A DNA stretch of 64,000 bases. Origin: Beaufortia kweichowensis. Lineage: Eukaryota; Chordata; Actinopteri; Cypriniformes; Gastromyzontidae. Below the pieces are notes generated by a model. The model was not told the DNA's origin. It searched no databases and was given only the letters and a program-made list of their open reading frames with translations. Positions 33,898 to 45,800 of the stretch are shown here, piece after piece; position 1 is the first letter of the stretch, and each line of letters begins with the position of its first letter. Position numbers and translations under genes: made by a program. The stretch is from NCBI GenBank assembly GCA_019155185.1, contig CM032816.1:13912854-13976853 (forward strand). Reading direction: 5' to 3'.

Positions 33898-36800
33898 TCA
33901 CAGTAGATTGTCTAGTTTACAGTTTGGATCCTTCAGTAGATCAGAGATCAGTTTCACTCCTGAATCTCCTGCTTTATTATATCTCAGATCCAGTTCTATC
34001 AGGTGTGACGGGTTTGATCTCAGAGCTGAAGTCAGAGCAACAAAACCTTCATCTCTAATACTGCAGTGAAACAGACTGCAGAGAGAAAAATAATCAATTA
34101 AATTAATTCCACTTTTAAACTACTACTATTTATAATCATAATAATTATCATTATCATACATGTTTGACCTTATTGATAAAAGTATTTTCTTACATTAATA
34201 TCTTCAGTTTACAGTTTGGATTCTTCAGTCCATCAGAGATCAGCTTCACTCCTGAATCCTGCAGATTATTGTTCATCAGATTCAGTTCTGTCAGACTTGA
34301 GGAGTTTGATCTGAGAACTGACGCCAGTGATGAACAACTTTTCTCTGTCAGATTACAGTCACTCAGACTGAGAGAGAAATAATAAGATAACAGTTGTTAT
34401 GTGTTAAATTACACATAAATGGACCAAATTTAAAATGATTATATCATGAGCAGTATGACAGAAATAAAGTCAAAGTGGTTTATAATCAGTGAAGATGGTG
34501 ATGTTGGTCTACAGGCAGGAGGTGAACACTGTGAAATGAGTTACAGTTAAACAAACTACAGAGAGAAGAAGATTAAATTACTAATATTACAAATAATAAT
34601 AATCACCATCAGACTCATATAAATACACACATAGACGTTTAAAGTATTTTCTTACTCTAATATCTTCAGTTTACAGTTTGGATCCTTCAGTCCATCAGAG
34701 ATCAGCTTCACTCCTGAATCCTGCAGATTATTGTTCATCAGATTCAGTTCTGTCAGACTTGAGGAGTTTGATCTGAGAACTGACGCCAGTGATGAACAAC
34801 TTTTCTCTGTCAGATTACAGACACTCAGACTGAGAGAGAAATAATAAGATAACAGTTGTTATGTGTTAAATTACACATAAATGGACCAAATTTAAAATGA
34901 TTATATCATGAGCAGTATGACAGAAATAAAGTCAAAGTGGTTTATAATCAGTGAAGATGGTGATGTTGGTCTACAGGGAGGAGGTGAACACTGTGAAATG
35001 AGTTACAGTTAAACAAACTACAGAGAGAAGAAGATTAAATTACTAATATTACAAATAATAATAATCACCATCAGACTCATATAAATACACACATAGACGT
35101 TTAAAGTATTTTCTTACTCTAATATCTTCAGTTTACAGTTTGGATCCTTCAGTCCATCAGAGATCAGCTTCACTCCTGAATCCTGCAGATTATTGTTCAT
35201 CAGATTCAGTTCTGTCAGACTTGAGGAGTTTGATCTGAGAACTGACGCCAGTGATGAACAACTTTTCTCTGTCAGATTACAGACACTCAGACTGAGAGAG
35301 AAATAATAAGATAACAGTTGTTATGTGTTAAATTACGCATTTTAGTTACACTCAAATATAAAAAGTCACTCAAAATGAACAAGAACAGAAAAAATGAGAA
35401 GAGAGCAACAATATGAAATATATGGTTGTTATATCTAAATTGGACCTCACGCTGTAGTAGGAAGTAAATTAATCAAATTTAGAATGATTATATCATTATA
35501 TCATTATATCATCAGTATGACAGAAATAAAGTCAAGGTGGTTTATAATCAGTGAAGATGGTGATGTTGGTCTACAGTTTCCGGTCCTGCACAAGTTGGCT
35601 GAGGTACAGCTTTTTTCCCCAGACCAGTAGACTGCTAAACACCCGGAACTGAGACGAAACACATCACCCACAATTCTCTACATATCCTCTCTACATACAT
35701 TATAGAAATACTGTGTATATATGAAGAGTTCAGATCTAAATCTGTCAGACTTGTTTTATTTTTGTGTGTGTCTGTGGGTATAACTATATATAGGAATTGC
35801 ATAGGCCACGTACACACTACAGATGAATTCAGTTACAGATGAATTCAACTGCATTTTTCTACCAAATGAACTACAGAATAAAAGCAGGTAGTGACGACTG
35901 CATTTACAGAAATTCTTTGCAGCGTATACAGAACCGAACTGAACAACTAGTTGTTAATGACATACTTAAACATGAATCAGAGATTCACATGTTTATCTTC
36001 TGTATGTGTGCTACAAAAAAACACAAATATCTTTCACACATTTTGTTTTGGCTGTTTTTTCTGTTCTTGTTCATCTTTCCTTCTGTGATTCTGCTGGTTA
36101 ACAGCTGGTATTTTTTATTAATGGTACATCATCCCTTTATTCATCACCTCATTATCTCATAAACTGCAACACTGCTTCAGTGTGACTTTATACACTCTGT
36201 AGTGTGCAAATCTTTTTTACAGTCAGTTTCTCCTTTAGTTTACACAAATTGGGTCACAGTTATTTATTTCATAATCAAACTCTTCAATTCTACTCACAAA
36301 ATAGCATCCATTATTTAGTTTTAGTTTTTATTTTGTTTGTAAAAAACAGCAAACATTTGTGTAAACAGTTTTTTGTCTTCTTATATATTTGAAGACAATA
36401 TACATATACTGCAGTCATAGAGCCTACATAGAAAGAAACCTTAAATGACTAAAAATAATAATAATCACAATCAGAATCATTTAGGGATATACACGCATAG
36501 ACGTTTAAAGTATTTTCTTACTTTAATTTCTTCAGTTTACATTTTGGTTTCTTTAGTCCATCAGAGATCAGCTTCACTCCTGAATCCTGCAGATTATTGT
36601 TCATCAGATTCAGTTCTGTCAGACTTGAGGAGTTTGATCTGAGAACTGACGCCAGTAATGAACAACTTTTCTCTGTCAGATCACAGACACTCAGACTGAG
36701 AGAGAAATAATAAGATAACAGTTGTTAATTTAAACATGAACACTCAGATATAAAGAGCAAATCATCAACACCAACATGTAAAACATCACATCAGTTTAGT

Positions 36801-39800
36801 CAGATGAGTAAAAGTTGACTTTTACACTCATACAGCTAGTTCTCTGTTGTAAGAGACTGTTTATAATCAGACATTTACAATCTATACATTCATGAACTAA
36901 ACTTTACTCTTTAATTTTAGTTGTGAGATTAAAATGCAGTTTAATGACTCACTCAGCTTTTCTGGATGTTTTGATCACTGGCAGCAGTCTCAGAAGACAT
37001 TCATCTGATGGATCATATTTCTGCAGTATAAACTCATCCAGGGTCTCTTCTGAGGTCAGTAACACAAACACCAGAGCTGACCACTGAGCAGGAGACAGAC
37101 GGACTCCAGACAGACTATAGTAATCTCTTCTGTTCAGGTATGTTTGGACGTCCTGCACTAGAGAATGATCATTCAGTTCATTCAGACAGTGAAACAGATT
37201 GATGGATTTCTCTGGAGAGAGATTCTCTCTGATCTTCATCTTAATGTACTCAACTATTTCCTGTTTGCTGTCAGAGCTTCTTCCTGTCTGTGTCATCAGG
37301 TCTCGTATGATTGTCTGATTGGACTCCAATGAGAGACCCAGAAGAAATCTGAGGTAAAGATCCAGATGTCCATTCTCACTCTGTAAGGCTCTGTCCACTT
37401 CACTCTTCAGTAAATCACTCATATTTGATCCGCTGAGTCCTGATGTTTGTTGAGAAAATGAAAGAAACACAAATAAAGCAGCGAGAAACTCCTGAACGCT
37501 CAGATGCACAAAGCTGAAGACCTTCCCCAGGAACAGTCCAAACTCCTCTCTGAAGATCTGAGTACAAACTCCTGAGTACACTGACGCGTCTCTGACATCA
37601 ATGTCACACTGTCTCAGGTCCTCCTCATAGAAGATCAGGTTCCCTTTCTCCAGCTGTTGAAAAGCCAGTTTTCCCAGTGACAGAAGACTCTTTCTAGCCT
37701 GCTGAAGATCTACCTCACATTTCCCATCGTACTTCTGGCTCTTCAGTTTGGTCTGAAAGATCAGGAAGTGTGTGAACATTTGAGTGAGAGTCTTGGGGAT
37801 CTCTGCTCTCTCTGATTCACTCAACATTGTCTCTAGAACAGTGACTGAAATCCAGCAGAAGACTGGGATGTGACACATGATGTACAGACTTCTTGATGAT
37901 TTGATGTGTGTGATGATTCTGTCGGCCAGACTCGGATCATTTATTCTCTTCCTGAAATACTCGTCCTTCTGAGGGTCATTGAAGCCTCGTACATCTGTCA
38001 GCTTATCTACACACTCAGGAGGAATCTGTTTGGCTGCTGCTGGTCGAGAGGTGATCCAGATCAGAGCAGAAGGAAGTAGATTCCTCTTGATGATGTTGGT
38101 CAGCAGCACATCCACTGGGGCTGATTCACTTACATCAAACAAACTCGGATTGTTTGAGAAATCTAGAGGAAGTCGACACTCATCCAGACCATCAAAGATA
38201 AACAGAACTTTATAATCATCAAAGTCACTTGATCTCAGTTCTTTTGTATCTGTGAAGAACTGATGAAGAAGATCCATCAGACTGATATTTTTCTGCTTCA
38301 TCAGATTCAGCTCTCTGAAAGGAAGTGGAAATATGAAGTGAAGATCCTGATTTGCTTTTCCTTCAGCCCAGTCCAGAATGAACTTCTGCACAGAGACGGT
38401 TTTTCCAATTCCAGCAACTCCTTTAGTCAACACACTTCTGATGACTTTGTCTTGTCCAGGTAAGACTTTAAAGATGTCATTGCATTTGATTGCTGTTTCT
38501 TGTGTGTCTGATCTTCTGGATGTTGTCTCAATCTGTCTCACCTCATGTTCATTATTCATCTCTCCACTCCATCCCTCTGTGATGTACAGCTCTGTGTAGA
38601 TCTCATTCACAAGTGTTGAGATTCCTTGACTTGATATTCCTTCATTCATTCTCAGAAATTTTTCTTTTAGTCTGGATTTGTGCTTCTTTATGTGCAAAGG
38701 TGCAAGTTCTGATGTGCAAAGACAAGGGAAATGGATGTGAATGAATAAAATATGTAAAATAAAAGTAGATAATCCACAGGAATGAATGAATAAATCTCTT
38801 ACTGGTCTGTAGTTTGTTGGCGAGGTCTGTCTGCTTCATCTTCTTCAGGACGTTCAGTGTGATCTTCAGAAGATCCTCTCTGACTGTGATCTGATCTTCA
38901 TCCTCCTCCTCCTCTCTCTCACAGGATGATGGGGAATCTGGACTCAATAGTGTCTTAAAGATCTTCAGCTCTTTCTTCATCAGAGAGATGATTTTGTGCT
39001 CAAGCTCCTAAAATTATTGTTTAAACAGAGAAGAGCTTTAATCACATATTAATAAAAATCTGTTTTATCTGTCAAGAAGAAGTGATGAGACCATCTGTGA
39101 TGAGTTTTTAATGGTATCGGTTCATGGACCAAAAGGGCAAAGAAGAATGAGCCACATATACTTATCAAATGACATTGCATGTTATGTTCACACTTGACTG
39201 CGACTTTGAAATGCTTTCAGTTTAATTTCAGATTCACACTCTCTTCCTCATTCCACATATTATATTTTCATTTTATATATTATATTTCATATTTATTTAT
39301 AACCTTGATTCCTCATTGGGACCAAAAAATGTCCCACAAGGTCAAAATTGACTGGTATTGCTATCTTTGTGGGGACATTTGGTCCCCACAATGTGTTAAT
39401 TACTAGGTGCACACACACACATGCACACAATCATACCTGGAAAATAGTATCCATGTGCTTTCTCTTGGTGGATTTTACTCCATCTGTTGTGTTGCTGTAA
39501 TTGAACAATATATTAAAGGTGTGTTTACATGTAGATAATCAAACATGAAGTGTAACAGACAACAGTAAACACACTCCAGTTTAGAGAACACAGATGATGA
39601 AGTGATTTACTCGTGTAAACCATCAGACTGTCCTCACCTCACATCTGCATCACAGTCTCCTGAACTGAACTTAAGTGGAGGTTCCATTGAACGATCACTC
39701 TTCAAGGACACACAGCTGGGTTCAGGAGATTCTTCACTGAACAAACTAAAACAACATTTACAGAATGTTAAGTTCATTTTTATTATGTCAATAATGTGAT

Positions 39801-42800
39801 AAACATTCATCTGTTCACCCAGAACATCAATAAGACACATTAAACACTGACTGCATGCTATCAGTGACATCAAAACAAGGTTAAACAAACCAATATGACT
39901 GCTTGAACACTTCTAGTGACTTTATCTCTGGCAGGATGAGTGATTCAGTCATATATAGAGATCTGTGCATAGATGTTGTACATCACACTTGCAGTCATGG
40001 TGCTAAACTACTTTAACATGACTGTCATAATAAAGTCACATAAGATTAGATCATTCTCATTTCTTCTCATGTTTTATTGCTATATGGGTCAATGACATGA
40101 CATGTATATTTTACTTTTAAAATGATTTAATTACTTTATGACATGTACCACTTTATTCTATAAAACCTATTAAGTTCAAATACATTTTCAGTACATTTAA
40201 ATATTATTTATTATTTTATGTTTTGGCACCTCAAACCCCCAAAATGTCAGGTGGTGGAACCGTCTGTGCAAATGAGCAGACTAAGAAAACTGTTAAAAAT
40301 GCTTCTCTAAAGATAATGAATTCAGAATAAAATACTACGGCATCATTTGACGTTCAACACCTTTCAAATCAACAATGTTTTACAGCTGTTGAGATCATTG
40401 AAAACATTTTGTCCAGTAATTAGTTCTGTATGTTGTCAAATGTCAGGGTGGCACAACTGCAAACATGGGACTTTCATTTTAAAGTGGAGAGGTTTTCATC
40501 ATCAAGAGGACCTCAAGTGATTTTTATGGCTGAGTGAAAAGGTTTGTAGATCTCTTTAAAATATTGATCAAAAGAGCTCCTTTCAACACATACGTAGACT
40601 GGTACACTTTCCACGTCAGGTGCTACAACCAATGTAAAACTAGGAAAATGATATTTGATCATATTTAAAAAGGATATGTATGAACTTGATGGCAAAGGTG
40701 AAAGCTAATATAGGCATCCAAGTAGAAGCCTGTTTCATTTGAAATTTGTTGCAAAAGTCAGGTGGCGCTATTGCACAAAATGTCCCTATATGAGGTAAAT
40801 AATGTTATTTAAAGCTCTAAGATTAGTCAGTACATTTACAAAAACATTTACTATAGCTAGTGATTAAATAAAATGTGTAAAATTGTAAAAATAAAAAAGT
40901 AAAACCGGATGTTAATAAATAGTGAAAATCCCTGGCCGCTAGAATTCAGTAATCTAAAGAATTGTAAATACAAAACACAAGCACAAAATAATCATGTGTT
41001 ATGCTGCGTTCACACCAAACGCCGAATGAAGGCGTTAAGAGCGAAAGTGATTTACATGTTAAGTCAATGCAAAGGCGCTAATAGACATCCCTATGGTAGC
41101 GCCAAGGCTTAATGACGCTAATTGAGCGTTTTTATGGTTTGACGTTAAACGCCAGCGAGTTGAAAAATCTGAACTTTGGCGAATTCCGCGCCCGCGTTAA
41201 CCAATCAGGAACTTGCTCTAGTAGTGACGTGATTACGAGCGGAGGCAGAAATCAGAAACAACAATGGAGGACAAACTTATAGTGGCTGTGTGTGGACACC
41301 CGGAGCTGTACGACACTTCGTTGTATTTTTACAGACAAAGGAATAAAAAGGATCTTGCTTGGAGGGAAGTGAGTGAGGAGGTCGGGCAATCTGGTAAGTT
41401 GTAATCAACGCTCTTTACTCAATTTGAGCTATATATACATATTGAGACTACTAACTCTCTAAAGCCGGTATTTTAGCTTAGCTACTTTACCGCTGAAATT
41501 TGACAAGCTGAATTTATTCAGAGGAAGTGTGCAGAAAGAAGTGGAAGAGTCTGAGGGACACATATTTAAAGGAGAGGAGAAAGGAGGTGGAGAAGAGGAG
41601 TGGGTCAGCAGCAGGGTCAGGGAAAAGGTGGAAGTACTCTGCGGTCCTGTCTTTCCTCGACCCTCTCGATCTCCCCACGGGAGACAAGCGGGAATATGGA
41701 GAAGAGGGGATGGGGCAAGAGGGTACGACACCACACCGAGGACCAGGGCGAGACAGAAGCAGCAGGGCACTCAGAGACAGGAGGTGTGTTGACAAGTGAA
41801 GCAACACAGCAGGGCATATTTCTTTTTGTTTTTAATTTAATTTAAAATAATTGTAATTTTATTTGTTTTATGATGAAAAGGCTCAATTAATTTCAGTCTG
41901 GCTGGTGTAATGTGCAATGTGTGTAATGTTGTATTAATATTTAATATTGTCATTGCAGAGCCCACTGGTTCTTTTGATGTCAGTGAGCCTGGGTCTCCTC
42001 TTCCAGAATCTGCTGCTGCTTCTGTTTCCCCTGCTGGCCCTTCAACATCTGCTGCTGTACCCACAGGTGTGTACAGGCAAAGATGACCATGTTTACATGC
42101 ATATTAAATTTACAGTAAACACTCATAGCCTCATACACTGACGGTTTGTGAATGAGTTTAATTTTTTTCTGCCTTCTCGTTGTACATAATGTGCTATCTT
42201 TTGATACAGGTCCACCAAGAAGAAGAGCTCAGAGAAGGCCTAGGGAGCAGCCATCGGAGGTGGAGCGGGAGCTCCTAGAAGTACTGCGGAGCCGTCCTGT
42301 AGCTCCAGCGCCACCTCCACGCTCAGAGGATGAGCTCTTCCTCTTGAGTCTGGTCCCTTCCCTGCAGAGGTTGCCGCCTCAGACTAAAGATTTTGTGAAA
42401 TTTCAAATTCACAAATTAATTTATGAAAGCAGCACAGTTCTGCTTAATTTGGAACAATTGGAGCCAACAGAATAGTTTTAAAAAAGAGGCAGCAATCTCT
42501 GCAGGGAATGAACCTTTCTCTCCTTTCTCCTCTCCTTCACTTTGTCCCTCACTCTTCCCTCTTCCAAGCAAGATCCTTTTTATTCCTGCATGTAAATAGT
42601 TGTAAATGTAGTTTATAGTTATATTATATATTGTAAATAGTTTTTATATTTTTATTTATTTTGTATAAATAAATGTTCTATACAATGACCAAAGATTTTT
42701 GTGTGTTACTTTGTGCACAACATAAATCATAATTTATATTTGTTACTTAAAACTATTTGTAGCAGGGTTAGGTTATCCGTGTTTGGCCGGTTTGGAGTTG

Positions 42801-45800
42801 ATTGGCGGACCAACGAGATGGAAGCTGCCCTACTATTTAAGGACTCTTATTTTTAGCGGTCGGGTGCTGTCTGGTTGATTCTGAGCTCTCCTCTTCCTGG
42901 CGTTCCTCTTTGCGCTCCTCACTGAGTCAGGTAGGGTAAGACCAAATTGACTAGTTCTGTGAATGGAGCGAAGTTAATCCGCTATTTATAGTTTGATTTT
43001 GTGGAAAATATTCTTTAAATGACTAACATCTCTGTTTTATTATTGATTTAATGTTTAAATCTTACATATATAATCATTCCATATTAATCAAATATATAAC
43101 CAAGCAATTGATTCGTGCATATACTTAAGCCAGGAAGTGAGGACGTGATAAATATGATAAATGTGTTGAGTCTTAATCTGTGAAGAATTATAAATAGGTA
43201 CAGGATGTTGCCGCCCCCCAGTAAAACCGTAAAGGTCGAGGCTCAACGGCTCTGAGGAAAGAAACGGTGAAAACAACACCAAATTAGGCAAGGGGCCAAA
43301 GATAACGTGCTGATTGGAGGACAGATTAAGGAAGTCCCGGGAGGAGTGGACAGAGAATGTGTTATGTATAAATATGTGAAACTTATAGCAAACTGGGTCT
43401 TCTAACTGTGAGTTGTCGAGTTGGTTTCGGTTTGTCATTGTGAGGAAGACCCAGCGCGCTGAATTCTCTTCATATCTGATTAATAAACCTCAATTATTAT
43501 AACCTTATTTCGTCTCCGTATATGAGATTCTGAACATGCTCGGACTGCCTTTAGAAAAGTCCAACAATTGGTGACCCTGACGTGATCTCGCGAGGAGGAG
43601 ACGGCGTGTTCGCCTTTCATCCCTGTGGAGGGAAAATCGAGACGGACTCAGGTTCAACACAAAAGGGCGCCCTAAATAAAAGGTAAGCAGAAACCTGTTT
43701 AATTCAAATTCTGCATATTGACTAAAACCAAATTATTGTGTTGAACTTGATGAACATCTCGATGTAAGTATAGTTAAAATGAATAAGAGGTTTATGGTAA
43801 AATCTGATGTGAAGAGAATGAAAGGTTGAATAAAAGTTGTTGTGTGTAAAAGTCCGTAAGTCTTGTAAGGAAGTAAATCGGACGAAGGGTTGTAGCGGTG
43901 GTTACAATTCCTTTGGGTTTAAAATCCCTCGGTTAAAGGACTAAAAAACTGTGTTGTGTGTAAAAGTCCGTAAGTCTTGTAAGGAAGTAAATCGGACGGA
44001 AGGGTTGTAGCGGTGGTTACAATTCCTTTGGGTTTAAAATCCCTCAGTTAAAGGACTGAAAAACTGTGTTGTGTGTAAAAGTCCGTAAGTCTTGTAAGGA
44101 AGTAAATCGGACGAAGGGTTGTAGCGGTGGTTACAATTCCTTTGGGTTTAAAATCCCTCGGTTAAAGGACTGAAAAACTGTGTTGTGTGTAAAAGTCCGT
44201 AAGTCTTGTAAGGAAGTAAATCGGACGAAGGGTTGTAGCGGTGGTTACAATTCCTTTGGGTTTAAAATCCCTCGGCTAAAGGACTGAAAAATAGAGTTGT
44301 GATAAGAGAGTGCACGTATATAATTGTATAAGTCGACGAATTGCATATGTAAGTCTGTGGCCAGTAGTGACATTGCTGTAAAAACTGTGAATATATGTGT
44401 TTTGCTGTGTTTATTTGATGTGAATTTAAACTGTGTGTGAATTTAAACTGTATAGATAATTGTACAAAAGAACTAGAGTAGAAAGACGGTGAAAGTTAAA
44501 TACAGGAAGGGAGCGGTCGTGAAAAAATAAGAGGAAGTGAGATGGCAGAATTTGAGAAAGAGTGTTCAGAATACGGATGTCCGCCCGTAACTGAACAATG
44601 GAGTTGTATTACAGATATGTTATTTACGCAGGCAGAGCCAAAAAGACAGAAAGGAAGGAAAGCAAGTGGCTAATGCATGTTGGAGATTGATGTGTGGTGA
44701 GAACAGATGTTTGGAAGCAGAGAAAGTCAGAGTTCCACTGGCACCAAAAATTAGAGAAGTGGAAAAGAGAGCTCAGAATAAGTTGATTAGGCATACAAAA
44801 GAGAAAGATGCAGTAAAATGGTTCAGTACTAGGGCGCATGGTCAAAAAACTGAAAAGCTGCAGAAAATGTTGAGAGTGTGGACGAGGATTGCATTGGTGG
44901 CTACGGCATTAACAATTACAACTTTGAGTAGAGGGAGCAAAGAGGAAGTTTGCAGGTCAGCAGCCAAGATGTAAAAGGAAGTTGAAGTAGGAAGCACTCA
45001 GACTACCTCATCCGCTCCTCCCATCAGTAAGCCCGGCCACTGTTTCATATCCAGATTTGTGAACGGATGTAGTGGTGCTAAGGCACCATTTTGACAGTGG
45101 GTGATTCAAGATGCCTGTCGCGACAAATTTTGCCCCGCCACACAATTAGCTGACTTATAAAGACATGCTATCATAGAACTAGTAGTTTAGGACACACCAC
45201 TGATGCGTAACTACAGGCCCCAGTCCCCTTACAACATACCAACACATTAAGATTTATTAGGGGAAATAGAGGCAACATGGGAGGGGGCATCCAACAGAGT
45301 GCTATGTTCTGTGTGTGGTGCATCTGATTATTTGGGTAGAGATTGTCCACAGCGCATGGGACAATCAGGCCATTATAATGGTCCACCCTTGCGGGGATGG
45401 GTCCCCGAGGAGGTGGTAACCAGGGTGGTCGTCGCAGGGGACCACATACCTCACACAACCGAGGCAACAGCTCTCGTCATCTCCCCAACCTACTGAGCCT
45501 ATGCACCCAACATGGGGCCCGGAGATGGGGTGGAGAAATGTTGAAGGGGCCCTCTGGTAGGGTAAGAAATGGCCAGGAAAAAAAAAAAGAGCATTACGAG
45601 TGCACATTGCGCAGCAGGTGTTGCCACATGCATTTCTGCACTCTTCACATGCCCTATCCCACTGTTGGGACGAGATTTACTGGTAGAGTTGGAGCAGTAT
45701 CTTACGCCGTCAGGAGGAACTATTCTAATGCTAGCTCACAGATGGTTTACTTGCATACACATAGCAAATGCATCTTCCAATGTTATTCTTACTGCAGAGG

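Larger units (their letters stand above)
34194..35291 (-). repeat. Tandem duplication of a 462-bp LRR exon-intron unit
   Basis: Exon starts at 34367, 34829 and 35291 are spaced exactly 462 bp apart. The introns at 34368-34655 and 34830-35117 match almost base for base, so the copying was recent and included the intron. Confidence 0.9.

Noticed and set aside
36945..36956. Apparent stop ending the NACHT exon
   Set aside because: A GTGAGT donor precedes it, and using that donor gives the correct phase for all five LRR exons.
41600..41845. Second plus-strand frame over MADF exon 2 as a separate gene
   Set aside because: It is the continuation of the MADF-BESS protein after a one-base indel near 41670, since exons 3 and 4 match its phase.
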